NCBI GenBank assembly: GCA_020740775.1
Contig: JAHEWK010000025.1
Coordinates: 1-64,000, forward strand
Direction of reading: 5' to 3'
Source: Ilyonectria destructans
Lineage: Eukaryota > Ascomycota > Sordariomycetes > Hypocreales > Nectriaceae
Length of the DNA stretch: 64,000 nucleotides
Shown here piece by piece: positions 10,441 through 21,419 of the stretch. The position numbers were made by a program, and so were the translations under genes. The notes beneath the pieces are model-generated. The model did not search any database, was not told the DNA's origin, and saw only the letters and a program-made list of their open reading frames with translations. The first letter of the stretch is position 1. Each line of letters starts with the position of its first letter.

Positions 10441-13400
10441 CGCCTTGCTTAGCCCGGAGGCGAGCACTTTGCATTTCTTGTTTCGTGGGTCTAGGTTTGT
10501 TCTTGTAGCGCTTCTGGAACTCTTTGATGGCTATGTGAGCGTTGACGACGTTGTGCAATGGTTCCCATGTTGCTTCTTCAAGGTCAAAGCCTCTCCATAG
10601 TATATGGTACTGGAAGCCCTTTCGTTTTGTGCGTTTCGAGTCCAGTATTGCTTCAATCGCCCAGAGTTTCTCCCCTTTTGCATCTAGCGTTATTGGTGGG
10701 GGCGGTAGGTTGTGTTGGCCGGCGAGCGGGTCGTTTGGTGATGGTCGTAGGAGGTTGGTATGGAATGAATTGTGAATTGAGTCTAATTCGTGGGGCAATT
10801 TTAGCTGGTAGGAGTGGGCGTTGAGCACGCGCTCGATTCGAAAAGGGCCAATGAACTTGTGATCTAGTTTTGGGATGGGTCTGGCTGAATTGATGTTGCG
10901 TGTGCTAAGTAGCACCATGTCTCCAACTCGATACGCTGGCGCCGGCGATCTATTTGCGTTGGCGAATTGCTCTTGTGAGGCTTGAGCTGAAAGTAGGTTT
11001 GTCCGAAGTAGATCAGTGATCTCTTGCATCTTGGCGGCGAAGTTGTTGCCCTCGTTGCAGCGTTCTGCCAGTTCTTTGGGTGCTGCGCGTGGTATTGCTC
11101 GAGGGGGACCAAAGCTCATTCGAGGGTGGTAGCCCGTGTTCGCAAAAATGGGGACATTCCCGTTGAGTCGTTGACAACGTTACGGGCTGCGAATTCTGCC
11201 AATGGGAGCCACTCGTCCCAGTCGTCCTGAGCGAAGCTGACGTACTGGCGAAGGTATTGTTCAAGGAATGAGTTGGCATTTTCCGTCTGGCCGTCGGTTT
11301 CCGGGTGATAGGCTGTAGAAAGGCTAATGTTGGTCTGTAAACGGTGGCACACTGCTTTCCAGAATTCCGAGACGAAAAGTGGTCCTCTGTCGGAGACGAT
11401 TGAGTCAGGTAGTCCATGGAGTTTCCACACATCTCGTACGAAGAGCATTGCCAAGTCATGTGCTTTCATATCGGTCCTGCAAGGCGTGAAATGCCTGTCC
11501 TTTGACAGCCTATCAACTACCACCATAATTGCGTTGAATCCACGGGCCGTAGGTTGAATGGGGCCGATGAAGTCAACAGATAGGTCTCTCCATCTTTGCA
11601 AGGGAATTGGGAGAGGTTTCAGCGTCCCCTGATACCGCAACTGGGAGTTCTTGTTTCTCAGACATCCGTGGCAATTGCGTGTGAATTGTTTCGTATCGGC
11701 GTTAAGCCTTGGCCACCAATAGGAGCGTGAGATGAGTTCGTATAACTTGTTTTTCCCGGGGTGGCCTGATTCGACGCTGTCGTGGGCGAGTTGGGTGAGA
11801 AGTGTCCGTAATTCGCCTTCGGGTACGTATAGTTTCTCTCGGAAGTATAATCGGCCTTCATGTATCGCGCATTCCGATAGGGAAACTTCCTTTGAGTGAG
11901 GGATGCCATGAGGTTTGAGCATCTCGTCCCTGATTTTCATCCACCATTCGTCATCTTCGTAACCCTTCTCGAGGAGTCTCGTGATCTTGTGGTCGATTGG
12001 TTCTGGTTGAATTTCGTCGAGAATAGCTGGGCAGAGCGCAATATCTTGTTCCCAGCAGAGGTTTGCAAAGAGCTCTGAGAGCTCGGGGTCAAGCTTCATT
12101 TGTTCTTGTACGGAACGGTCGATGTTGTGAGGTTTAAGTAGGGATTGTTGTTGGTACTGGATGCGGTCGTCATTGTCGTCTTTTGGTAAGTCTTGCGATC
12201 TCCGTGTGAGTGAGTCAGGTTTTCCGTTCTCTTTCCCTGGTATCGACTTGATAGCGAATTGGAATTGCGACAGGAATTCGCTCCACCTGACTTGACGTCT
12301 TGAAAGTTGCTTGGTCGTCATGAAATATCGAAGGTTGGCATGGTCGGTAATAACTGTAATCGGGTGGTGTGTGCCTTGAAGTTCGGGTCTCCAGCATTCA
12401 AAGCAGCGTACAATAGCTAAAAGTTCTTTATCGTAGATCTCATAGTTGCACTCGGCGGGGTCGTACTTTTTGGACATGAAAGCCACTGGGTGTAGTACTC
12501 CCTGATCGTCTTTTTGGGAGAGGATACCTGAGGACACGAAATCGGAGGCGTCGCATTCTACAAATACTTCTCTTGCAGGGTCAAAGTGTCTGAGGATTGG
12601 GGCTGAAGTGAAACTGTTTTTGAGCATATCGAATGCCTCCTGGCAAGACCGAGTCCAGTTCCACTTGGCGAGCTTCCGCGTCAAGGCAACAAGTGGTCGT
12701 ACGATGCGTGAAAATCCTTTGATGAATCGTCTGTAAAAATTCGAGAAACCTAAGAATGCTTGGACATCTTTTATGTTGACAGGGGTTTCCCAGTTAACGA
12801 GACAGTCGACTTTTTCTGGGTCCATTTGCACTCCAGTGGTTGAGATAATCATGCCCAGGTATTTCACTTCGGTGGTCTCGAATTCGCATTTCTTGACGTC
12901 AAGTTGTAGGCCTGCAGCTTCGAGTGCTTGAAGTACTGATTTGACGTGGAGTCTGTGGGAGGCGAGGTCATTCGAATAGATGAGAATGTCGTCGATGTAG
13001 GCGGTGCAATATCTGTCAAGGAACGGGCGTAAGACTTCGTTGATTCGAGCTTGAAAAGTAGCTGGGGCGTTTGATAGTCCGAACGGCATCACCATGCTCT
13101 CGAAGAGGCCATACCTTGTGTTGAATGCCGTCATCCACTCCTGACCCTCCTTGATACGTATTCGATTAAACGCTGCGACGACATCAAGTTTGGTGAAGTA
13201 TTTGGCTTGGCTTAGCTGGGAGAGGGTTTCCTGGATCAATGGCAGTGGGTATCGGTTCTTGATGGTTATGGCGTTAAGCGCTCGGTAGTCCACGCAAAAG
13301 CGAAGGCCCCCTCCTGGTTTCTTCGCGAATAACACCGGCGAGGCTGCTGGTGAGGTGCTAGCGCGTATGAAACCCTTGTCAAGATTCTCCTGAAGGAATT

Positions 13401-14480
13401 TCCGGAGGACGAGGAGTTCGTCTTCGGACATCCCGTACAGAGGTCCATGGGGTGGGGTTGTGCCAGGTTGAAGTTCAATTTCGTGGTCGCAGTCTCGGTG
13501 GGGGGGAAGCTTATCTGCCTCGGACTGGTCAAAGGCTTTGAGGAATTCGTGGTAGTGACGGGGGACTTTTGTTGCTGGATCGATCAAGGTTTTAGGTTCG
13601 AGAGCTTTGCGTATATCTTCGAGTGATGCCCCTGAGAGGTACATGTCGGCAGCCATTTCTCGGGTTCGGAGGTCTTGGGTGTGTCGGTTCTGGCGTTGAG
13701 GGGGAGAGTAGTTATCTTGAAATCGGAGCTCTCGCTCCATCTTTTGCGTGTTGGTGAGTGCGGAATCGAATCGGGGTGTTCTGGCCTCTGCGAATGTGGA
13801 CACTTCGGTGATTACCCCAAGTTCCGCCAGTCTTCTGTCTATATCGTAAAGTGACAGTGAGAATATATCCACCTCGCGTTTCTCAGCCAAGAAATGAAAC
13901 GCGGCTGCGCTAATTCTCCGGGGAAGTGATGGGCGTGGAAGTGTTGACGTAGTAGCCGAAATCGACAAGGGGCGGGCTCCGGGAACTGGCAATTGGAGAC
14001 ATCCTTTTGTCAAACAGTACGTTCGGCAGTGATCAGACTTGAAAGTTACGATGTTCTCGCTCCAATTGACGTAAGGGTTGTGATCAGTCAACCAGGGTTT
14101 TCCGAGGATGATGTCGTACTTCCCGAGCTTCGTCACGTAAAAGAGCATCTTCTCCTTGTGCCCTTTGATCTCCATGTCAAGTTTCGCCACGTGAGTGATA
14201 TCGCCAGCCGAGGAAGGTCTTCCATCGACTACATTCAGCCGGCGACGAGTTCTGAGTTTGTATAGTGTGAATTTGTTTGTGTGCGCAAAGGACTCGTCTA
14301 TAAATCCTTTTCCGGTAGCACCAGAGTCAAGCATGGAGTTGGTTTTGATTGAGCTTGCATTATTGTCTTCAGTTAGAGTACATGGTAATAGCAAGTGGGC
14401 TTGGTTGGTGTCCAGAGAAGAGAGTTGTAAGTCGGCCTTTTTCTTGCGTCTCCTGCGGCGACTTCCGTCGGAGACTATGC

Positions 14481-14487
14481 TTTTTTT
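14481..14487 (-). other. candidate -1 ribosomal frameshift site, gag to pol
   Basis: On the coding strand a run of seven A lies exactly in A_AAA_AAA register with the zinc-knuckle frame of gag. The next zero-frame codons are GCA then TAG. The pol frame is the -1 frame and is open from this point. This is a canonical slippery heptamer. I did not verify a downstream pseudoknot. Confidence 0.7.
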
Positions 14488-15346
14488 CGCTTGTTGTTCC
14501 AGGGGGCCGTGGGACAAACGTGGGGTTTATGGTCCGGAGAATTGCACCAGTTGCAGAGTCCATGGGTGGTGCAATAGGCCCTACGTGCTTCCTTTTCTTC
14601 AAGGGTTTGGGGTTTACGTCCGGAAGCCACGTCTTGGCCCCCCAGGAGACGGCGCTCAAATCCATGGCGTCTCCTCCGTTCGCAGTTGTCAGGGTTTGGG
14701 ATCCAGATGCGGCGGAGACCGTGCCAGTAGAGGTATTGTTGTTGTTGCTGAGCTTCTTATAATAGTCGCCATTGAGCTGGCGACATTCGCTGTCGCATTG
14801 CCTGACGAGTTCGATGAATTCCGCCAAAGTGGTAGGCGTAGCTTTAAGGACCACAAGTCTCCATATGATATCGGGGTGGAGAGCACGCTTCAAGTGAGAG
14901 ATCAAGGATTTGTCTTCGAATTCGGTGAGCTTGGCGACGGCAATCCAGTTAGGCAGGAAGCTTGCGAGTGGCTTATGGCCTTGTTTCATGTCGAATATCT
15001 CCTTTTGCGCAGTGGCGGCTGAGTCAATATCACCGTAAACTGTCTTCAAGGTTGCGATAATAGCTTCGACGTTCGCAAACTTGGCTATTCCGTGTGATAC
15101 GTTGTAGCTGACTTGGGCGTGGGCGTCTCCACTAAGGCATGAAATGACGAACCCCATTCGTTCTGTTTCGTCTGTCCACCAGTCTCTGTTCATGTGTAAT
15201 TTGAGCTCGAGTTTCTGTAAGAATTCTGGCAAATCCTTCGGGTTGTCTCCATTGAATGGATCTGGTTTGGGGTGTTCGGCGGAGCGTTGGCGATGGCTTC
15301 CTCCTGTGGCAGCTATTGCCTTGTATGCCTCTATCTGTCCTGCCAT
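14488..15346 (-). pseudogene. Gypsy Gag with zinc knuckle, frameshifted
   Basis: It starts MAGQIEAYKAIA at 15346 and carries the retrotransposon Gag capsid pattern (PDPFNGDNPKDLPEFL, then FEDKSLISHLKRALHPDI, then TLAEFIELVRQCD). The CCHC knuckle C-NW-C-NSPD-H-KPHV-C lies in a different frame. The break is at a run of six C on the plus strand (14638-14643), consistent with a one-base indel. After the knuckle the frame reaches the A7 slippery site and a TAG. Gag would form the particle and bind element RNA. Confidence 0.8.
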
Positions 15347-15514
15347 GTGGGAGATTGTATCGTCCTTGTCGGTCTGGCGGAGGGAGAGAGGTGAAAACTT
15401 TGCTTGCAGGGGTGTTGGGGTGAGGTTTTGGTTCAGTGGTGACGTTTGGAGGGGAACTGGCGATAATCACGTCGAGGACAGTGATATGCCGTATCGTGGT
15501 ACTGGTAAACAATA

Positions 15515-15682
15515 TGTGACGGGACAAGAGCACGAACGAGGTCGAGTGCGACTTGGGCAAAATGATTGTTTACAAGGAGAGAAAGAGATTCCTAAGGAAA
15601 GCTCTGACTTAAGCTATTTACACAATATTCATAAAGTGAAACTATTCATAAAGTATGAAAGTCACATGATCGTTCCCTCACA
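15515..15682 (-). repeat. Gypsy 5' LTR
   Basis: A 168-bp LTR matching 7414-7581 and 40406-40573. It abuts the interrupted chromodomain gene at 15683. The internal edge reads TATTGTTTACCAGTACC on the coding strand; I do not recognise a standard tRNA primer site there. Confidence 0.9.
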
Positions 15683-16441
15683 CTGGGGGCGATTTGCTTC
15701 AAGCTCCTTTGGCGGCTCCTTTGCTTTGTAAGGGCCCAGCTTGGACCTGAGTGTTGACTTTACCACCGGCTTGGAAGGTGCTTCACGAGCACCTGCAGCG
15801 GTGCCAGAGAATCGCCTGGTTGGGTCCGGGTCGGAAACCCCACGATTCGGCGATTTCGTTGGGGTCTTTTTGGGCGCTTGGCCATCCAAGGCCGCAAGTT
15901 GACGCTGAGAAGGGTTCTCCAAAGACCCGCGCCGGCTGGGTGGTGGATTTTTGGTGTTCGGTGTAGAGGCGACCTTTTGATCTTCACTCTCGTCTTCCCC
16001 CTTGGGGTCCCTTTCAAGGTCCGCCAGATAATCTTCAAGAGACTTCTCGTACACAGACAGCTCGAGGCCTCGTTCCGCACGCTTGAGATTTCGTTTCTCG
16101 TGGCGCTCCATTTTGCCGTAGAGCCTGGCAACAACGGCCTCTCTCCAAGCGGTGATGCTCTGCTTTGATTTGCGCTGATGGCCCTCCTTCTTTTTACTCT
16201 CTTCCCAATCTGCTAGCATGACGTGGCCGAGGTTCTCCTTCGGCTCCCATGAAGCCTCCCAGAGAGGGTAGCCTTGCCAATCGATGAGATATTTTGTCGT
16301 CCCGTCTACTTCCCCTTCTGCAAGGACATCGTTGACTAGCCATTCCTGGTCGGAGTCAGGCTCCTCCTCAATTGTTGATGTGACTGAATCCGCTTCATTC
16401 TGTTCATCCATACCCATGGACTCAGAGGGTGAATTGCTCAT
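15683..16441 (-). pseudogene. chromodomain protein gene, truncated by the Gypsy LTR
   Basis: The frame starts at 16441 (MSNSPSESMG) and reads about 253 residues into the LTR, where a foreign tail and stop follow. A chromodomain lies at about residues 33-80 (EWLVNDVLAEGEVDG, YLIDWQGYPLWEASWEPKENL), with the aromatic cage pattern of methyl-lysine readers. The rest is basic, low in order, with Ser/Pro/Lys-rich stretches. The original 3' end is not found on the far side of the Gypsy element. Function is unknown; it could be a heterochromatin protein or itself transposon-derived. It is divergent from the gene at 17222. Confidence 0.72.
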
Positions 16442-17221
16442 TGCGGCTGATAGAAACGAAAATTTAAAACGGCCAGAAATTAACTATACCCGGTAATAGA
16501 TAGCCCGACGTCCGTGGCTTGGGTTCTTGCTGAATGCGGCTGGCACAGTGTACCAAGACGTGGCCGCTACGCCTGGTGGGATGACAAAAAAAAAGGACCG
16601 AGGCGAGGTGTTGTTCAAGCCAAAATGGTCACGCACGTCGATAAGTAAGCCCCATGACCAAACAGTCACTACCAAGCGTAGTCACCCTGCCGTAGCCAGG
16701 TAGTCGGGTTGGCCGGGTTGGCAGGGACTGTGATGGGGCCAGTGCGAGTTGTTCTCGGTTGTCGCGAGGAATCTCGATAAGAAACGGGACGAGTAAAACA
16801 CGGAAGTGCGTCTTGTCTTTGCTCTGTGGCGTGCGTTGTGTGACTTTGGGCAAAGAGGAAGAACAAGAGGCGAATGATGGGCTAATGGGGATGACAACGT
16901 GGGGTTTTGAGACTGCGACCGGATGAGGGTGATTACCACTTATGAGAGTGAGGTTGTTGGCGAAAGGAAGCGTGAAGTTCCCCCTTGTTGTCTCGCTGAG
17001 GGCAGGTGCGTTTCTCACGCGACGGCACGTGATGTGTGGCTCTGTGACGAGAGTTTAACCCTTTGCGTAGGTGCTACCGATTAGTACTAGCGCGCCTTGG
17101 CGTCGGACGCACGGGCCTGAGCTTGCTGAGGTAAGGTTTCCCCCGCATCGCGCTCTGTCGCGCAGACTTGACGTCTACAACAACACATTCGCCCCATGGA
17201 CTGTTCGCCTTTTCGTCCACC
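16442..17221. other. shared promoter region of divergent genes
   Basis: About 780 bp between the chromodomain gene (minus) and the PD-(D/E)XK gene (plus). I see no gene. It probably holds both promoters, but I cannot point to a specific box. Confidence 0.4.
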
Positions 17222-18285
17222 ATGGCATCTTCAGCCATAGCATACTACGGCATGTCCTCGAAATATCGCAAGGTCACTCCCCCCGAACGCACATCACTCC
17301 CCACGCCGCCCGCATCCACCGAGAAACTTGCTCGCGACGCAGGCGAGGTAATGAAGCGCATTCGAACCATCTGGGAATCTCGCTCGCCCCTCTCCACCTC
17401 GCGTCTTGCGCACTTTAGCGTGTCCGAGCCGTTGTACTTGCGGCTGAAGGGCGACCTCGAGCAGCAGATCCGTGCCTTTGACTACGACCCCAGCACCAGC
17501 ACGCTGGTTGTACGAATGCCCAGCTACTTCCATGACACGCTCGCCACCAAGGTTAGCCGGGCCATCGAGCGCGCGCTGGAGCGAGTCACCACCGAGCATG
17601 TCATGGACATGATGTTTATCGCCTCGCACAAGGTCGAAATAGAACAGCAAGGCTTCGAGGCAAAATTGCGTCGCTACCCCGATGCCTTCTGCTGGCACAA
17701 CGACATGGAGTACCCCGGTGTTGTCCTCGAGGTCTCGTATTCGCAACGGCCCAAGGAGTTGGAGGATGTTGCCGAGGACTACATCTTGAAGTCGTGTGGC
17801 ATGATCCAGGTCGTTATTGGCTTGGATGTCGCCTACAATAAGAGAACCCGAGCTGGGGGGTTGGACAAGACGGCGGTTCTGTATGTTTGGCGGTCGGAAA
17901 CGGTGGAGCTAGACGGGAAGAAGACTCTAACGACCAAGAGATCAACGAGAGAGGTGCGTGTGCATGATGTGTGGACAGAGACACTGGAACTGACCATGGA
18001 TGACGGCAGGTGTTCCGTGACGAAGGCGGCAACATTGTCAACCCGGAGAAAAAGCTCGAGATGACACTTTCCGACTTTGCTCCATCAGACGTCCTCGGCG
18101 AGAGCAGCTCGCACCCTGTGGCCCTAACGCACGAACAGCTCTTTCACCTCGTCGAGGCGTCGGAAGCGCGCCACCAGATGCTCGAGACGCGCCGGATGCG
18201 CCTCCAGGTGACCGATGAGATGAGGGAGATGCCTCAGAAGAAGAGAGAGCGGACTCCTGACTGTGAAAGGCCTCTAGTGAGTTGA
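17222..18285 (+). CDS. PD-(D/E)XK nuclease-like protein of unknown function
   Basis: Exons 17222-17953 and 18010-18285 flank a 56-nt intron (GTGCGT...GCAG); phases agree and give 335 residues. The start is the ATG at 17222 (MASSAIAYYGMSSKY). Residues about 150-190 contain RRYPDAFCWHN, then GVVLEVSYSQ, spaced like the D...ExK/Q core of Uma2/PD-(D/E)XK restriction-like folds. Fungal proteins with this core are common multi-copy genes of unknown role. The C-terminus is a charged helix (EASEARHQMLETRRMRLQ). Codon use and GC content resemble host genes. The nuclease-fold call rests on the short motif alone. Confidence 0.72.
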
Positions 18286-19513
18286 TTCAACTAACTAGTC
18301 CCTATGCTGTTTACTTTCAAGATGAAGAAAGGAAAGAATCTAAATACAAACTGGGTGCGTGAAGACGCGTTATATCTTCTTTAATATAGAAGATTCGAGA
18401 ATCAACTCGATGGCGCTGTGGAGAAGAATTCGGGCTTGGCGGCAGAGCCGCCAGCCAAGTGGGCCTGACCCGTTACACAAGTAGACATGGCAAGCAAAAA
18501 TTGGCCGAGTCAGTTGTTGGGGGGCTTCTCGCTAACCGCGTGATGAATGGGCCCCGAGACGAGCTACGATATCGCTGAGGACATGAAGCCAGAATAGCCA
18601 TATCGGAATGACATACTAGGTTCGGACTTGATCATATATGTCACATCTAGTGATGGGGATCCAAGATGAAAGCTCTTGATTTTCTATCTAAACGATGGTC
18701 TTTGGGTTAGTCTTTTATAGATGGCAAAAATTACGTGCCATTTCGTGTGATCTTGTTACTCTCCTCCCTACTGACCCGTGACCACTACCACTACCACTAC
18801 CACTACCACTACCGAACGGTTCAGCAGCGCCACCTATGCCTCAGAGCTTAGCTCCATGCCAACCGGGCTAACCTCGGCAGGTCACCTTCTTCAGGACTGA
18901 AAGTGGGACCTGTCCCATTTTTGGGGCCGGACAACATGCGGGAAGAGCATGGGGCAATGCGGTGCGGGCGAGCGATTGGGCGGAGATTGTAGAGAGGAAG
19001 TTAAAGGTATCTCTCGAGCTCTTAAGTTTCGAGAATCTTCGGTGGCCTCTGATCTGCCGCCATTCAAGAGGGGGTACAGGGTGTTAGTTAACAAGGATCG
19101 TTTAAGTCCTAAAATAGCCATTAGATCATTCTTTATGGACCGTCATCAGTGAGCCGAAAACGGCCACTGTTGCGACGTGGCCGGCCAGAATCAGCACCTC
19201 CAGAATCGGCCACCTCAGAAGTTGGAACCAGATTTTTATCGTTTTACAGAGGCCCAGAAGAAAGGCTGGTGAGGGCTCATCGTCGCAGACAAAGGGGTTT
19301 GGCATGACTCATAGGCCTTCGCTGTATCCAAATTCTCTTCATGTGGGCGGGGTTGACTGAAGAGGTGATTGATGCACATTGCCTCTTGCGTCTGTGGCTG
19401 AAGAGAGCAAATTCTGCTCCACAACAGCCTAGAGCTCTGTAATACAAGAATGCGCCAGCCCTGCCGTCGCTGTGTTACTCCCAACATCTTCAGGCCTTCC
19501 AGCACTTTCCAAT
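18286..19513. other. intergenic with a short tandem repeat
   Basis: About 1.2 kb without a supported gene. It holds the ACCACT microsatellite at 18780. Short frames at 18891-19152 lack motifs. Confidence 0.5.
18780..18813 (+). repeat. hexanucleotide microsatellite (ACCACT)n
   Basis: About five and a half perfect units of ACCACT in otherwise non-repetitive intergenic DNA. Confidence 0.9.
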
Positions 19514-19789
19514 ATGTCGTCAGGTCTGGAATGGACGTATAATCCATGCCTCAGTTGTGGCACCCAGACAGAGGGAGCAACTTACTGCTCTGATTCCTGT
19601 CGGCTGTCAGAATACAAGAAGACGCCAGCGTCGATTCACAGTTCGAGCTCGCCTTCTACGCATATCACACAGTCTTCCTCAACGTCGCCAGCCCAAGATG
19701 CCGGGGTATCGGCCAAGACAGAGAAGGAATTGAGAGCGTACAATATGTCATTGGACCAGTCGAAGATGAAGAGGAGAGCATCGCGTTGA
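19514..19789 (+). CDS. Ecl1-like small zinc-binding protein
   Basis: A 91-residue frame starts MSSGLEWTYNPCLSCG. The N-terminal CLSCGTQTEGATYCSDSCRL has the C-x2-C...YCS-x2-CRL layout of the fungal ECL1/2/3 (life-span regulatory factor) family, small nuclear zinc proteins linked in yeasts to stress and chronological life span. A Ser/Thr-rich linker follows, then a basic end (KMKRRASR). The upstream ATG at 19472 is less likely because family members start just before the zinc motif. No intron is needed. The family call rests on the cysteine motif alone. Confidence 0.58.
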   Translation: MSSGLEWTYNPCLSCGTQTEGATYCSDSCRLSEYKKTPASIHSSSSPSTHITQSSSTSPAQDAGVSAKTEKELRAYNMSLDQSKMKRRASR

Positions 19790-21108
19790 AGCCGAAATAT
19801 CTCCACTCCATTCGCGGGGCGGGAACAGGTGCCCACAATTGAGAAGAGCTACTGCGGGGGCGTTTACTGCTTAATTCAGACGGGTGGGTCAAGCCATTGA
19901 AGCAACTTCTACAGCGCACATGCCTCCAGCAGAGGGGCGCTCTTGCTGTGGGCTCTGATTCTGACAGAGATAAATTGAAGTTCGATGAAGGGAAATAAAT
20001 TTGGACAAGCCGCTGAACTCCACCGATCTAAATAATATCGCGCACGGCCACACTCGACGTTGTGAGGCTGCTCCTGGGAGCTTGGCCGTGGCCCATTTTT
20101 CTCTGTCCCATCTCTTCACATGTGAGGGCCCACACCATGATGTCACCGTACCAGATTGAGGCAGATGGTCTCGGCCCTGGCTCCGGCCTGGGTGGGCATC
20201 AAGAAGGACAAGCCTTTGCACAATTCATTACGATGAACTCCGCCAGCCAGCACCATTCCAGAGTCAAGACGGCCAAGGAAGAGGGCACAGATCGGGAAGT
20301 ATCTCTGCACAGCATTCCAGCAGCGTCTGGGACCGGGCCGGCACCGGTTTGCCGCTCGGAAACAACCAATGAGCGCGCTCAGTTTCTGCAGAGGCTCAAA
20401 CTGATCACAAGGGCTATGTAGGAGGCAACTGCCGGAATCGACTATTCGAGCTGGCACGATCGATTCCGTCCTCGGGAAGCCTCCGATGGGCTGGCGTCCT
20501 CCGCTCGCTGTCGTTGCGGAGGCCGGTAGCTCTAGCTCCTGCCCCACATGTACCCCTACATGCCAAACAGTAGGGTGACTTCGGTGATACCCGCAAGGGG
20601 AACCACTCGAACTTTTGGTTTGGGATATTTGGGACGGGGTCGGATGGTATGAAGAGTCGATAGCATGTAATTTGGGGACAAGTTTTGAAGAAATTTGCGA
20701 AGCCTTCGTTGCCAACCCTGGGTGATGCGAGAGTTAGGCAGGTAATAGGTACCTCTTCCCATTTATTCCGGCACCATAATGCACACAATGTTGCTAACGC
20801 TCCGCCGAGGCTGTGACCGCAGATCTCGATCTTTCGGAGGTTCCGGTTCGCGATCAGGCGACCAATACTCTCATATAGCTTATCCTTAAGCCTGTCGAAA
20901 TCATGTAGGAATCCTTCATGAACGAGCACCGTCGCGTCCGGAATCCACTCAGGGTTTGTGAGGTGATAGGAGCCATCCGTCAGTAAGTTCGCGAACAGTC
21001 CGACCCATCGCGCTGATTTCTGGCAGTTCTCCCAGGTCATTGGGAAATCGGTTCCCCGGAATGCTATGACCAGAGTGACGTCCTCATTGTCGCCCTCACG
21101 GATGCCTA

Positions 21109-21184
21109 CCCGTAGGGTCTTACTAAGTGGCTCCGCCACTTAGTAGGGCCGAAAAATTTGGAACAGTCAGAAAAAGTTGGAACA
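21109..21184 (+). repeat. pogo terminal inverted repeat, left
   Basis: Pairs with 23896-23971; contains the internal 10-bp stem and TCC loop described for the element. Confidence 0.92.
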
Positions 21185-21419
21185 GTGTGACCCCCCTAAA
21201 ACCACAGCCAAAAATGGCCGCCGATGCTGCAATTGATTCTGACAGTCGTTCAAGCAATTTTATTACTGAGAAAATAGATATCCTAGGAGCTGAAAGTCTC
21301 GCGAAAATGACTATGTCATCAAATGCCGTGAAAAATGTGCCCTTGCGCCGGAATCGCAGCCCGCGTGCAGACATGTAACCAACTTAGCTAGGTCTTTGAG
21401 GCCGCCCTGCCACCGCAAT

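Larger units (their letters stand above)
7594..14487 (-). pseudogene. Gypsy Pol: protease, RT, RNase H, integrase, chromodomain
   Basis: The first block (14487 to 11116) has a protease-like MLDSGATGKGFID, the RT core with YIDDILIYS, RNase H, and integrase with an HHCC finger (H...GHPGKNKLYELI...CHGCLRNK) and SVDFIGPIQP as the first Asp motif. A one-base deletion in an A5 run on the plus strand (11143-11147) shifts the frame and ends it at 11116. The next frame carries on to 10441 with KFIGPFRIERVLN and a chromodomain (FQYHILWRGFDLEEATWEP). The hAT then interrupts. The last codons lie at 7594-7619, and across the empty site the frame stays open to a TAA just before the purine tract. Chromodomains direct such elements to heterochromatin. 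Confidence 0.87.
7414..15682 (-). mobile_element. Ty3/Gypsy chromovirus with nested hAT
   Basis: The element runs right to left. It consists of the 5' LTR (15515-15682), gag (from 15346), pol with protease, RT, RNase H, integrase and a C-terminal chromodomain (to 7594), a purine tract (AGTAAGGGGAG on the minus strand, 7587-7597) and the 3' LTR (7414-7581). A 2813-bp hAT plus its 8-bp duplication splits pol. Gag and pol each carry a one-base frameshift, so the copy is dead. The flanks next to the two LTRs (CCAAC at 7409-7413, CTGGG at 15683-15687) do not match, so the ends do not come from one simple insertion. Confidence 0.9.

Noticed and set aside
14195..15022. 275-aa plus-strand open frame
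   Set aside because: It is the antisense shadow of Gypsy gag; no domains of its own.
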